NCBI RefSeq assembly: GCF_004168625.1
Contig: NZ_SDWW01000014.1
Coordinates: 1 to 64,000 of the forward strand
DNA: 64,000 bases
Origin: Pengzhenrongella frigida
GTDB taxonomy: Bacteria > Actinomycetota > Actinomycetes > Actinomycetales > Cellulomonadaceae
Direction of reading: 5' to 3'
The position numbers and the translations under genes are program-made. Positions 21,558 to 30,551 of the stretch are shown piece by piece. The notes beneath the pieces are model-generated. The model saw only the letters and a program-made list of their open reading frames with translations. It was not told the DNA's origin and made no database searches. Numbering within the stretch: position 1 is the first letter of the stretch; the number at the start of each line of letters is the position of its first letter.

Positions 21558-22207
21558 GTCAACCGCCTCTGGCCGCGCCCGACGGGCCGTACTACGCGCC
21601 GGGCTGGCAACCGCCCCGGCCGCCGACCGACGCGTTCGCTATCGCGGCACTCGTGACCGGCGTCCTCGGTCTCGGGCTCGTCGCCGTGGTGCTGGGCATC
21701 GCCGCGCTGGTCCGGATCGGCCGGGACGGCACGCGGGGACGCTGGCTCGCGATCGCGGGCGTCGCGCTCGGGACGATCTCCACGCTCGTGGTCGCCGGAC
21801 TCCTCGTCGTCGCCGTGAACGGGGTGCTCGAGACCCGCCCGCTGCCGCCCGACGTCACGGCGGCCCGCGATGCGCACGCCCGCCAGCTGGTCACGGGCAA
21901 CTGCCTGGACCCGCTGCCCGACGACGGTGAGGTGAACGACGTGCGCGTCGTCCCCTGCACCGACCCGCACGCCGCCCAGGTGATCTCGCAGTACGAGTTC
22001 GAGTCCGACGCGATCTGGCCCGGCCAGGCCGCGGCGGACCGCCGGGTGGCCACCGCGTGCCAGGTCAGCGCCGCCGAGACCGAGGCCGGCCTGACGCCGG
22101 TGACCTGGGCGCCGACGGAGCAGTCGTGGGAGGACGGCGACCGCACCGGACTGTGCCTGCTGCACCGCGCGGACGGCACCCCCCTGACCGGCTCGCTCCT
22201 GCCCTGA
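21554..22207 (+). CDS. DUF4190 and septum-formation-like domain membrane protein
   Basis: A 217-residue protein with a short Pro-rich cytoplasmic N-terminus and two transmembrane helices of DUF4190 type (AIAALVTGVLGLGLVAVVLG and RWLAIAGVALGTISTLVVAG). An extracytoplasmic domain follows (from about residue 95) with three cysteines in a pattern like the septum-formation family: GNCLDPLPDDGEVNDVRVVPCTDPHAAQV, split here as GNCLDPL and VVPCTDPHAAQVI, later ATACQVSA and GLCLLHRADG. The GTG start overlaps the stop of the preceding gene. It is convergent with clpB, ten bases apart. Confidence 0.8.
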   Translation: MSQPPLAAPDGPYYAPGWQPPRPPTDAFAIAALVTGVLGLGLVAVVLGIAALVRIGRDGTRGRWLAIAGVALGTISTLVVAGLLVVAVNGVLETRPLPPDVTAARDAHARQLVTGNCLDPLPDDGEVNDVRVVPCTDPHAAQVISQYEFESDAIWPGQAAADRRVATACQVSAAETEAGLTPVTWAPTEQSWEDGDRTGLCLLHRADGTPLTGSLLP

Positions 22208-22217
22208 CCCCACCACC

Positions 22218-24860
22218 TCAGCGGACCGAGAGCACCAGACCCTGCGCATCCCCGGGGGCACGATCGACCACGACCGTCTGGCCGTCGTGCGCGTCGCCCG
22301 CGAGCAGCAGCCGGGCCAGCCGGTCACCGATCTCGCGCTGCACGAGCCGACGCAACGGTCGCGCACCGTACGCGGGGTCGAAGCCCTCGATCGCGAGCCA
22401 TTCGCTCGCCGCCGGGCTGACCTCGAGCGTGAGACGCCGGTCGGCGAGCCGCGCCCCGAGGTTCGCCACCTGCAGGTCGACGATCCGGCCGAGCTCGGTG
22501 AGGGTCAGCGCGTCGAACAGCACGACGTCGTCGAGCCGGTTGAGGAACTCGGGCTTGAACGCGGACCGGACCGCGCTCATCACGGCCTCCCGCTTGGCCT
22601 CGTCGCTCAGCATCGGGTCCACCAGGAACTGTGAGCCGAGGTTCGAGGTGAGCACGAGGATGACGTTGCGGAAGTCGACCGTGCGGCCCTGGCCGTCGGT
22701 GAGGCGGCCGTCGTCGAGCACCTGGAGCAGCACGTCGAAGACCTCCGGGTGCGCCTTCTCGATCTCGTCGAGCAGCACGACCGAGTACGGCCGCCGCCGC
22801 ACGGCCTCGGTGAGCTGACCGCCCTCCTCGTACCCGACGTACCCGGGTGGCGCCCCGACGAGCCGAGCGACGGTGTGCTTCTCGGCGTACTCGGACATGT
22901 CGATGCGGACCATGGCGCGCTCGTCGTCGAACAGGAAGTCCGCGAGCGCCTTGGCGAGCTCGGTCTTGCCGACGCCGGTGGGTCCGAGGAACAGGAACGA
23001 ACCGGTCGGCCGATCGGGGTCCGAGACGCCGGCCCGGGCCCGGCGAACGGCGTCGGACACCGCGGCCACGGCCTGGCCCTGGCCGATGAGCCGACGCCCG
23101 ATCGCGTCCTCCATCCGCAGGAGCTTGCCGCTCTCACCCTCGAGCAGGCGGCCGGCCGGGATGCCGGTCCACGCCGCCACGACGTCGGCGATCTCGTCCG
23201 CGCCGACCTTGTCGGCGATCATCGGCGCGAGCGCGGGGCCGACGACGTCGACCGAGACGTCCTGACCGGCGGTCGCGGCCTCGGCGAGCGTGGCGCTGTG
23301 CTCGCGCTCCTCCGCCTCGGCGATCTCCTTCTCGACCGCGGGGATCTCGCCGTACATGAGCTGGCTGGCGCGCGCGAGGTCGTTCTCGCGCAGGGCCCGC
23401 TCGGCCACGCCGCGCAGCTCGTCCAGGCGCGCGCGGAGCTCACCCACCCGGTTGTGGCCGGCCGTCTCGGCCTCCCAGCGCATGGTGAGGGCTGCGAGCT
23501 CCTCCTTGCGGTCGGCCAGGTCGGCACGGATCTTCGCGAGCCGCTCGATCGAGGCGTCGTCGTCGGAGTGCCCCAGCGCGAGCTCCTCCATGAGCAGCCG
23601 GTCGACGGCCCGGCGGAGCACATCGATCTCCACCGGCGAGGAGTCCATCTCCATCCGCAGCCGGGAGGCGGCCTCGTCGACCAGGTCGATCGCCTTGTCC
23701 GGCAGCTGCCGACCGGGGATGTACCGGTTCGACAGGGTCGCCGCTGCGACGAGCGCGGCGTCGGAGATCCCGACCTTGTGGTGCGCCTCGTACCGCTCCT
23801 TCAGCCCGCGCAGGATCGCGATCGTGTCCTCGACGCTCGGCTCACCGACGAAGATCTGCTGGAACCGCCGCTCCAGGGCCGGGTCCTTCTCGATCCGCTG
23901 GCGGTACTCGTCGAGCGTCGTCGCCCCGACCAGCCGCAGCTCACCGCGCGCGAGCATGGGCTTGAGCATGTTGCCCGCGTCCATGCTGCCCTCGGCCGCG
24001 CCGGCGCCGACGACGGTGTGCAGCTCGTCGATGAAGGTGACGATCTGGCCCTCGGAAGCCTTGATCTCCTCCAGCACGGCCTTGAGCCGCTCCTCGAACT
24101 CCCCCCGGTACTTGGCCCCGGCGACCATCGCCGCGAGGTCGAGCGCGATCAGTCGCTTGTCGGTCAGGGAGGCCGGGACGTCCCCGGCGACCATGCGCTG
24201 GGCCAGTCCCTCCACGACGGCGGTCTTGCCCACCCCGGGCTCGCCGATCAGCACGGGGTTGTTCTTGGTGCGGCGCGAGAGCACCTGGACCACCCGGCGG
24301 ATCTCGTTGTCGCGCCCGATCACCGGGTCGAGCTTGCCGTCCCGGGCCGCCTGCGTGAGGTCCACGCCGTACTTCTCGAGCGCCTTGTACGTGTTCTCGG
24401 GGTTCGGGCTCGTGACCTTCGCCGTCCCGCGCACCGCGGGCAGCGCCGCGAACAGCGTCTCCCGGGTCGCGCCGGCCGACCGCAGCGCCTCGGCCGCGGG
24501 GGACTGACCCGCAGCGATGCCGAGCAGCAGGTGCTCGGTCGAGATGTACTCGTCGCCGAGCGCCTGCGCCTCGGTGCGCGCCGTCTCGAGCACGGCAGAC
24601 GTCGCCCGGGACGGGGTCGGCTGCGCGACGGCGGTCCCGCTGGCCGCCGGGAGGGCGACGAGGGCCGCGCGCACGCGCCGACCGAGGGCGCTGCGGTCCG
24701 CGCCGACAGCGTCCAGCAGACCCGACGCCACACCACCCTCCTGGGCGAGCAGCGCGTTCAGGAGGTGCGCCGGCTCGAGCTCGGGGCTGCCGGCGGCGGA
24801 CGCCTGCTGGATCGCGTCCCCGAGGGCTTCCTGGGTGCGGGTGGTGAGCTTGTCGGCCAC
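22218..24860 (-). CDS. clpB: ATP-dependent disaggregase ClpB
   Basis: Hexameric AAA+ chaperone that, with DnaK, extracts proteins from aggregates. It has 880 residues from the GTG at 24860, with GGAGG about 6 bases upstream. The Clp N domain is at 1-145, the first AAA module has Walker A GEPGVGKT (206-213), and the coiled-coil middle domain follows. The second module has [14 protein letters not shown] and [28 protein letters not shown] and the C-terminal small domain [13 protein letters not shown] are also seen. No ClpP-binding IGF/L loop was noticed, consistent with ClpB rather than ClpC. No CIRCE or HAIR box was found within 200 bp upstream. Confidence 0.96.
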   Translation of the reverse strand: MADKLTTRTQEALGDAIQQASAAGSPELEPAHLLNALLAQEGGVASGLLDAVGADRSALGRRVRAALVALPAASGTAVAQPTPSRATSAVLETARTEAQALGDEYISTEHLLLGIAAGQSPAAEALRSAGATRETLFAALPAVRGTAKVTSPNPENTYKALEKYGVDLTQAARDGKLDPVIGRDNEIRRVVQVLSRRTKNNPVLIGEPGVGKTAVVEGLAQRMVAGDVPASLTDKRLIALDLAAMVAGAKYRGEFEERLKAVLEEIKASEGQIVTFIDELHTVVGAGAAEGSMDAGNMLKPMLARGELRLVGATTLDEYRQRIEKDPALERRFQQIFVGEPSVEDTIAILRGLKERYEAHHKVGISDAALVAAATLSNRYIPGRQLPDKAIDLVDEAASRLRMEMDSSPVEIDVLRRAVDRLLMEELALGHSDDDASIERLAKIRADLADRKEELAALTMRWEAETAGHNRVGELRARLDELRGVAERALRENDLARASQLMYGEIPAVEKEIAEAEEREHSATLAEAATAGQDVSVDVVGPALAPMIADKVGADEIADVVAAWTGIPAGRLLEGESGKLLRMEDAIGRRLIGQGQAVAAVSDAVRRARAGVSDPDRPTGSFLFLGPTGVGKTELAKALADFLFDDERAMVRIDMSEYAEKHTVARLVGAPPGYVGYEEGGQLTEAVRRRPYSVVLLDEIEKAHPEVFDVLLQVLDDGRLTDGQGRTVDFRNVILVLTSNLGSQFLVDPMLSDEAKREAVMSAVRSAFKPEFLNRLDDVVLFDALTLTELGRIVDLQVANLGARLADRRLTLEVSPAASEWLAIEGFDPAYGARPLRRLVQREIGDRLARLLLAGDAHDGQTVVVDRAPGDAQGLVLSVR

Positions 24861-24900
24861 GGGGTCCTCCACTGATTGCCGTTTGGTCTGAGTGTGGCCC

Positions 24901-24955
24901 GTCTCGGCGGGCGCCGCGCGCACGCCCAACGTCTCAGGGGCGCCGCGCGCACGCC
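24901..24955. repeat. Imperfect direct repeat between clpB and universal stress gene
   Basis: GGCGCCGCGCGCACGCC occurs at 24910-24926 and 24939-24955. Each copy is preceded by GTCTC followed by a G-rich spacer, so the repeat unit is about 25 bp with a 29-30 bp period. It lies between two divergent stress-related genes and could bind a regulator; it matches no heat-shock operator I know. Confidence 0.5.
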
Positions 24956-25071
24956 GCCCTGCGCCCTGCGTTCACCGGATGCGGATTGCCGGCACGGATT
25001 GCTGGCAAGATCATCGCGAACACGGCGTCGTCTTCGCTCGGCGCCCCAGCACGCACGAGAGGACCGAGCGC

Positions 25072-25458
25072 ATGCCGATCATTGTCGGGTACACGACCAA
25101 GCCCGAGGGCAAAGCAGCGCTGCAGCACGCGCTCACGGAGGCCCGCGCGCACGGGGAGTCCCTCGTCGTGGTGAACATCGGCACCGGCCCGCACCCCGAG
25201 AACACGCTGGCGGGGGAGGAAGACCTCGCCGAGGTCAGCCGGATGCTCAAGGCGACCGGCATCGAGCACCAGGTCCGCCAGCTCGTGCGCGGCAAGGAGC
25301 CGTCCCAGGAGATCGTCGACCTCGCCGACGAGATCGGCGCCACGATGATCGTCATCGGCCTGCGCCGCCGGAGCCCGGTCGGCAAGCTGCTGCTCGGCAG
25401 CAACGCGCAACAGATCCTGCTCGACGCGAGCTGCCCCGTCGTCGCCGTCAAGGCCTGA
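25072..25458 (+). CDS. Universal stress protein family
   Basis: Small cytoplasmic UspA-fold protein of 128 residues, a single USP domain. It begins MPIIVGYTTKPEGKAALQHAL. The C-terminus holds the ATP-binding pattern G-x2-G-x9-G-S in variant form: VIGLRRRSPVGKLLLGSNAQQ, seen as GLRRRSPVG then LLLGSNAQQILL, ending CPVVAVKA. The ATG at 25072 has GAGAGGA about 8 bases upstream. Usp proteins help survival under stress or growth arrest. It is divergent from clpB. Confidence 0.93.
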   Translation: MPIIVGYTTKPEGKAALQHALTEARAHGESLVVVNIGTGPHPENTLAGEEDLAEVSRMLKATGIEHQVRQLVRGKEPSQEIVDLADEIGATMIVIGLRRRSPVGKLLLGSNAQQILLDASCPVVAVKA

Positions 25459-25511
25459 CCTCACCCGCAATCACCGGGCACCCGGCCGTGCACGGTGGGA
25501 CGATCGGCCTC

Positions 25512-26549
25512 ATGACGCACCTGTCGGACCGCCCCGCCCCCGAGATCGACGAGCCCGTCCCGGACGTCCTGGGCCCGGGCTGGACCGCCCGCACGATCCA
25601 CTTGCGACCCGACGACGAGGGCGACGTGGTGGCCACGCTGGTGCGACGCACCCCGCCCGCCGAACCGACCCGGCGGGCCGTGCTGTACGTCCACGGCTTC
25701 GACGACTACTTCTTCCAGTCCCATCTCGGTGACGCGTGGGCGGAGCAGGGCTTCGACTTCTACGCGCTGGACCTGCGCAAGTACGGCCGGTCGCTGCGCC
25801 CTGGACAGTCCCCCAACTACGTCACCGACCTGCGGGACTACCTCGAGGAGCTCGACGCCGCCGCGCAGGTCATCCGGGACCAGGACGACCACGACGTGAT
25901 GGTCGTCCTGGGGCACTCCACGGGTGGACTGCTTGCGAGCCTGTGGGCGCACTCGGAGCGGGGCAGCGGCCTGATCGACGCGGTCGTGCTCAACAGCCCG
26001 TGGTTCGACCTCGACCGGGGCTGGTTCGAGCGGGTCGCGCTCACCCGCACGGTCGACGTCGTCGGCCGCTTCGTCCCGCGGCTGCCCATCGGCGCGACCG
26101 GGTCGGACTACGGCCGCAGCCTGCACCGCGAGACCGGCGGCGCCTGGGACTACGACCTCACGTGGAAGCCCCACGAGGGTTTCCCGGTGCGCGCCGGCTG
26201 GCTGCGCACGATCCGCCGCGGCCACGCCCGGATCGCCCAGGGGCTCGACATCGACTGCCCCGTGCTCGTGTGCTGCTCGACGGCCAGCGGGCCGCACGAC
26301 CGGCTGCATCCCGACATCGGCACCACCGACAGCGTCCTCGGCGTCGAGCAGATCGTCGCGCGCTCGACCGGGCTGGGCGCCGAGGTCACGGTCGCGCAGA
26401 TCCCGGGCGGCGTGCACGACCTCGCCCTGTCCGGCCCCGTCGCGCGGCAGCACTACTTCGACGTGATGTTCGACTGGGTCCGCACGCACGTCCCGGGCGG
26501 CGACCTCGCGCCGACGAGCCATTCCCCGCAGCCCCCCGTGGTGGTCTGA
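25512..26549 (+). CDS. Alpha/beta hydrolase (serine hydrolase, lysophospholipase-like)
   Basis: A 345-residue alpha/beta hydrolase of unknown substrate. Visible are the oxyanion-region YVHGFDDYFFQ, FDFYALDLRKYGRS, the nucleophile elbow LGHSTGG (Ser), NSPWFDLDRGW and the late QIPGGVHDLALSG supplying the catalytic His. The pattern resembles serine aminopeptidase S33 or monoglyceride-lipase-like proteins. There is no signal peptide, so it is cytoplasmic. The ATG at 25512 is chosen because it lies 53 bp after the universal stress gene; the longer open frame upstream is antisense or Arg-rich and not credible. Confidence 0.88.
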   Translation: MTHLSDRPAPEIDEPVPDVLGPGWTARTIHLRPDDEGDVVATLVRRTPPAEPTRRAVLYVHGFDDYFFQSHLGDAWAEQGFDFYALDLRKYGRSLRPGQSPNYVTDLRDYLEELDAAAQVIRDQDDHDVMVVLGHSTGGLLASLWAHSERGSGLIDAVVLNSPWFDLDRGWFERVALTRTVDVVGRFVPRLPIGATGSDYGRSLHRETGGAWDYDLTWKPHEGFPVRAGWLRTIRRGHARIAQGLDIDCPVLVCCSTASGPHDRLHPDIGTTDSVLGVEQIVARSTGLGAEVTVAQIPGGVHDLALSGPVARQHYFDVMFDWVRTHVPGGDLAPTSHSPQPPVVV

Positions 26550-26599
26550 TAGGGCTGCTGCCGCCGCTCGGGCGGCGCCCGTAGGGAGAGGAGTGCCCC

Positions 26600-27406
26600 A
26601 TGATCCGCCAAGAGGCCTGGCCCGAGGGAACCCCCGCCTGGATCGACCTGATGATTCCCGACCGGCTCGTCGCGCAGGCGTTCTACGGCCCGCTGCTGGG
26701 GTGGGACTTCGCCGTCGGCGGCCCGGAGACGGGGTACTACACGATGGCGCTCAAGCACGGGCAGCCGGTCGCGGGGCTCGGCGAGCCGATGGGCAACGAG
26801 GCTGCGCCGGCCTCGGCCTGGACCACCTACCTCGCGGTGGACGACATCGAGGCGACGGTCGAGCTCGCCCGCGCGGCGGGCGGGACCGTCCTCCTGGAGC
26901 CGATGGCGGCGATGGAGTTCGGCCGGATGGCCGTGCTCACGGACCCGACCGGCGCGGTCGTCGGCCTGTGGCAGGCCGGGACGCACACCGGCGCGAACCT
27001 CGTCAACGAACCCGGCACCATGATCTGGAGCGAGGCGCTCAGCGACGACCTCGCGGCGGCGCGCGCCTTCTACGGGGCGGTGTTCGGGTACGAGGTCGCC
27101 GACATGTCGGGACCCGGCTTCGAGTACGCCTCCGTGAGCCTGCCGGGCACGACACCCGACGAGGCCGTCGGCGGCCTGGGCGGTGTTGGCACCCAGCCCG
27201 AGGGCACACCCCCGCACTGGCAGACCTACTTCGCGGTCGCCGACACGGACGCGGCGACCGCCCTCGTGCTCGAGCTCGGCGGACACGTCCTGGACGGACC
27301 GAGCGACACCCCGTACGGCCGCGTGGCACGCGTGAGCGGACCCGCGGGGGAGCAGTTCTCGTTGATGTCGACCACCGAGCCTGAGAGCGCCGACGGGCCG
27401 GTCTAG
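26600..27406 (+). CDS. Two-domain VOC (glyoxalase/bleomycin-resistance) family protein
   Basis: A 268-residue protein with two tandem VOC folds (about 10-125 and 140-260), each starting with a domain-opening strand (PAWIDLMIPDRLVAQAFYG; MIWSEALSDDLAAARAFYG). Each ends with a conserved PTGAVVGLWQ- or PAGEQFSLM-like strand. Metal-ligand candidates are weak, so a binding or hydroxylase-like role rather than glyoxalase activity is possible. The ATG at 26600 has a strong GGAGAGGAG 6 bases upstream. It stands alone between the hydrolase and DUF457 genes on the same strand. Confidence 0.85.
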   Translation: MIRQEAWPEGTPAWIDLMIPDRLVAQAFYGPLLGWDFAVGGPETGYYTMALKHGQPVAGLGEPMGNEAAPASAWTTYLAVDDIEATVELARAAGGTVLLEPMAAMEFGRMAVLTDPTGAVVGLWQAGTHTGANLVNEPGTMIWSEALSDDLAAARAFYGAVFGYEVADMSGPGFEYASVSLPGTTPDEAVGGLGGVGTQPEGTPPHWQTYFAVADTDAATALVLELGGHVLDGPSDTPYGRVARVSGPAGEQFSLMSTTEPESADGPV

Positions 27407-27487
27407 GTCGGCACGTACCCTCGGCCCTCTTCGACGAAGGGGCCTGCTCACGATGCGCCGCACGACCTGCCCACCGGGCTGCCCCAC

Positions 27488-28252
27488 ATGATGGGTGGGC
27501 ACCACGCGATCAGCGGCGCCGCCGCGTGGGTGGCGGTCACCGCCGCCGCTCCGTTCACCCTGGGCCTGAACCCGCTGCCCGCGTCGTCGGTCCTGCTCGG
27601 TGCCGTCGTGACCGCCGGGGCCGCCCTCCTGCCCGACCTCGACCACCGCAGCGCCACGATCGCCCGCTCGGGCGGGATGGTGACCTGGGGCGTCTCGACG
27701 GCGGCCAGCGTGACCTCCGGCGGGCACCGGCACGGTCTGCACTCGCTGCTGGCGGTGGTCGGGTTCACCTTCGGCACGACCCTGGCGGGCCGCTGGGAGG
27801 CGGTCGTCCCGGTCTTCGGCCTGATCCCGGCCGGCTCGGCGCTCCTGCTGCTGGCCCTGGTCGCGTTCTCCACGAGGGCCCTGGACATCACGCGCGGCGG
27901 GGACGTCGTGCTGTGGCTCAGCGCCGCCGTCGCGGTGGTCGTCGTCCTCGCGGTGGCACCGGAGCAGCTGGAGTGGCTGCCGACGTCGGTCATGATCGGG
28001 GTCGTCGTGCACCTGCTCGGGGATCTGATCACCACCGGCGGGATCCCGCTGCTGTGGCCGTGGATGCCGCGGCCACCGCGGGCCGTGTCGCGGATCCCCG
28101 GGATGCGCAAGGTGTGGAGGTCCGGCGGGTATCTGGCCCTCCCGGTGCTCGGGAACGCCGGCTCGAAGCGCGAGTGGGTGCTGTGTGCAGGGCTGTCCGT
28201 CTACGCGCTGTACGGGCTGGCGGCGTCGGCCGGGGTGCTCGGGGCCCCCTGA
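27488..28252 (+). CDS. DUF457/YdjM-like membrane-bound metal-dependent hydrolase family
   Basis: A 254-residue integral membrane protein. The N-terminus GGHHAISGAAAWVA and the segments LLPDLDHRSATIAR and SGGHRHGLHSLLA carry the conserved His/Asp set typical of the LexA-inducible YdjM (DUF457) family, which may bind metal in the membrane. Five or so hydrophobic helices follow, with VHLLGDLITTGGIPLLWPW. The function is unknown. Either of two adjacent ATGs (27488, 27491) may be the start. A LexA box was not found upstream. Confidence 0.85.
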   Translation: MMGGHHAISGAAAWVAVTAAAPFTLGLNPLPASSVLLGAVVTAGAALLPDLDHRSATIARSGGMVTWGVSTAASVTSGGHRHGLHSLLAVVGFTFGTTLAGRWEAVVPVFGLIPAGSALLLLALVAFSTRALDITRGGDVVLWLSAAVAVVVVLAVAPEQLEWLPTSVMIGVVVHLLGDLITTGGIPLLWPWMPRPPRAVSRIPGMRKVWRSGGYLALPVLGNAGSKREWVLCAGLSVYALYGLAASAGVLGAP

Positions 28253-28306
28253 GGGGACGTCGGCCGGGGCCTCGGGTTCGGCACCGAGGCCCCGGCCGGG
28301 GCGACC

Positions 28307-29944
28307 TCAGTAGGTGAAGGCCGCCAGACCCTCACGCAGGCCGGCCGAGAGCAGGGCGAGCTCGTCGACCGAGGCGCCCATCTGCGCGAGCACCTCGCTC
28401 GAGGTTGCTGCCCCGGCGGCGAGGCCGACGATGTTGGCCGCGATCTCCCCCGAGCCCGTCGCGGCCTCGGAGACCGACCGGGACATCTCGTTGGTGGTGG
28501 CCGTCTGCTCCTCGACGGCGGCGGCGATCGTCGTCTGGTAGTCGTTGATCGAGGCGATGATGTCGCCGATCTCCCCGATGGCGACCACCGCGCCGGTGGT
28601 GTCGACCTGGATCGCCTCGACCCGGCGCGTGATCTCCTCGGTCGCCCGCGCGGTCTCCCGGGCGAGCTCCTTGACCTCGCCGGCCACGACGGCGAATCCC
28701 TTGCCGGCCTCACCGGCGCGGGCGGCCTCGATCGTGGCGTTCAGGGCGAGCAGGTTGGTCTGCTCGGCGATCGACGCGATCGCCTTGACGACCGCCCCGA
28801 TCTCCGCGGTGGACATCCCCAGCTTGGTGACCGTGTCGTTCGTGGTGGTCGCCACTCCCGTCGCGCGGCTCGCGACCCTGGCGGCCTCGTTCGCGTTCTG
28901 GGCGATCTCCCGGATCGAGGCGCCCATCTGCTCAGCCCCGGCGGCGACCGTCTGCACGTCGCGCGAGACCTGCTCCGAGGCGGCCGCGACCACGCCTGCC
29001 TGTGCGCTGGTCTCCTCCGACCCGGCGGCGACCTGGGTGTTGGCCGCCGACAGCTCCTCCGCCGCGGCGGCGACCGTCTGGGCGGTCTCACCGACCCCGG
29101 TGAGCATGGAGCGCAAGGACCGCTGGGCGGCGGCCAGGGCCTGCGCCATCTGCCCGATCTCGTCGCGGCTGGTCACGTCGGCCGGCACGGTCAGGTCCCC
29201 GGACGCGAGCGCGTCGAGCGACACCCGCACCTTGGCCACGCCACGGCGGATGGTGCCCGCGGTCACGAACCCGAGCGTGATCGCGATCACCAGGCCGGTC
29301 GAGAGCGAGATCACCAGGGTGCGCACGGCCGAGTCGGCCTCGGCCGCGGCCGCCACCGCGAGGTTGTCCGTCACTTCGGTCAGCTCGATCTCAAGCTGGT
29401 CGAGGTTGGCCACGAACGCGGCGATCAACGGGACGCTCACATCGTTGAGCACCGCCTCGAACCCGCCGTCGGTGCTGTTGGCCAGCGCGGCCGGGACGAT
29501 CTCGGCATCCCGTGCGTCCACCCAGTCCGCGTAGGTCGCCAGGAACAGCTCCCAGCTCGGCAGCTCGGCGCCCTCGCTCGCCGCGAACTCGTCGAGCACA
29601 CCCTGGAGGCCTGCGTCGTTGTCGGTCTGCTTCTGCACCCAGATGTCCTTCGACTCCTGGGTGCTCAGGCCGGCGATGTTGCCGACGATCTGCCGGGCCA
29701 CCACCTGCTTGATGTGGATCTGGCCGCGGAGGTAGGCCGGCCCGGACTGGATGGTCGCGAGGTGCTCCGTGTCGGCGGCGATCGACCGCATCGAGGCGAT
29801 GGACAGCACGCCCGACCCGATCGCGACGACCGCCAACGTGGCGACGACCGCCAGGATCTTCGTGCGGATCGACCGGTCCGCGATCCAACGGGTCCGGCCG
29901 GTGCTCCCGCTCGGCAGGCTTGCGGCGGGATAGGTGTTGCTCAT
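28307..29944 (-). CDS. Methyl-accepting chemotaxis protein
   Basis: Transmembrane chemoreceptor of 545 residues. TM1 is at about 29-50, then a periplasmic-side four-helix ligand domain (about 51-200), TM2 at about 205-228, HAMP ([16 protein letters not shown]) and the long cytoplasmic coiled coil. The hairpin tip, around residues 395-430, reads [18 protein letters not shown] then [15 protein letters not shown]. There is no CheR-tethering pentapeptide at the end (GLAAFTY). The ATG at 29944 has GAAGGA upstream. No other che or fla gene is in the window, so its array partners must be elsewhere. Confidence 0.93.
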   Translation of the reverse strand: MSNTYPAASLPSGSTGRTRWIADRSIRTKILAVVATLAVVAIGSGVLSIASMRSIAADTEHLATIQSGPAYLRGQIHIKQVVARQIVGNIAGLSTQESKDIWVQKQTDNDAGLQGVLDEFAASEGAELPSWELFLATYADWVDARDAEIVPAALANSTDGGFEAVLNDVSVPLIAAFVANLDQLEIELTEVTDNLAVAAAAEADSAVRTLVISLSTGLVIAITLGFVTAGTIRRGVAKVRVSLDALASGDLTVPADVTSRDEIGQMAQALAAAQRSLRSMLTGVGETAQTVAAAAEELSAANTQVAAGSEETSAQAGVVAAASEQVSRDVQTVAAGAEQMGASIREIAQNANEAARVASRATGVATTTNDTVTKLGMSTAEIGAVVKAIASIAEQTNLLALNATIEAARAGEAGKGFAVVAGEVKELARETARATEEITRRVEAIQVDTTGAVVAIGEIGDIIASINDYQTTIAAAVEEQTATTNEMSRSVSEAATGSGEIAANIVGLAAGAATSSEVLAQMGASVDELALLSAGLREGLAAFTY

Positions 29945-30115
29945 GGACGGATCCTTCAGCGATGGGCGGGGACCCACGCGATCGGGGGCCGAGGAGCCAA
30001 TCGGCCACGGATGCCGCGCATGAGCGTTGACGGACGAGTGCTTGCACACGTTTCTCACAGGAACCCGCGGGAAGGCCCCCGCGCCGGGGTGGGCAGGGGC
30101 CTGGGGGCGCGGCGC

Positions 30116-30469
30116 TCAACCCTCCTGCTGGGCCGCCTGGAGGAGACCGATCACGTTGCCGTCGGCATCGGTCACCGAGGCGATGAGCCTGCCGCCGACA
30201 TCGGTGACCGGCTGCTGCGCGGTGGCCCCCGCCGTGAGCAGCCGGGCGACCGTGTCGGCCAGGTCCGCGACGTGCCAGTAGTTGACCGGGCCGGTCATGC
30301 CCTTGCTGTGCCCGTGGGGGTCGAGCCCGACCTCCTGAGTCGCGGTGTTGAACTGGACGTAGTAGGCCTCGTCGAGGATGGGCTCGCTGCCCAGGAGCGT
30401 GGCGTACAGCGCCTTGGCCTGGGCGAGGTCGGAGACGGGGTGGATGACGGTCTTGAGGATGGGGGTCAC
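30116..30469 (-). CDS. Small VOC family protein divergent from an ECF sigma factor
   Basis: A 117-residue single VOC domain beginning MTPILKTVIHPVSDLAQAKALY and ending DADGNVIGLLQAAQQEG, with HVADLADTVARLL in the middle; activity is unknown. The GTG start at 30469 has GAGGAG 6 bases upstream. It is transcribed away from the ECF41-like sigma factor across 82 bp containing a perfect palindrome, so it may be that sigma factor's target, as ECF41 genes commonly sit beside small enzymes of oxidoreductase, epimerase or decarboxylase type. Confidence 0.85.
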   Translation of the reverse strand: MTPILKTVIHPVSDLAQAKALYATLLGSEPILDEAYYVQFNTATQEVGLDPHGHSKGMTGPVNYWHVADLADTVARLLTAGATAQQPVTDVGGRLIASVTDADGNVIGLLQAAQQEG

Positions 30470-30512
30470 GAGAGCTCCTCGGGTCGCGGGTCACATCGGC
30501 GAGGTTTCGCCG

Positions 30513-30526
30513 GTCATCTAGATGAC
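30513..30526. promoter_or_regulatory. 14-bp perfect palindrome in the VOC/sigma factor divergent promoter region
   Basis: GTCATCTAGATGAC reads the same on both strands and contains CTAG, rare in such GC-rich DNA. It is 44 bases from the VOC start and 26 from the sigma factor start. This position suits an operator for both genes. The cognate regulator is not evident in the window. Confidence 0.55.
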
Positions 30527-30551
30527 AGTCCGGAACGGAGGAGTGTGACGA

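Noticed and set aside
24861-25071. CIRCE or HAIR heat-shock operator before clpB
   Set aside because: Neither TTAGCACTC-N9-GAGTGCTAA nor CTTGAGT-N7-ACTCAAG nor a close variant was found.
28307-29944. A local chemotaxis or flagellar cluster
   Set aside because: Only one receptor gene is present; no che, fli or mot gene lies in the window.
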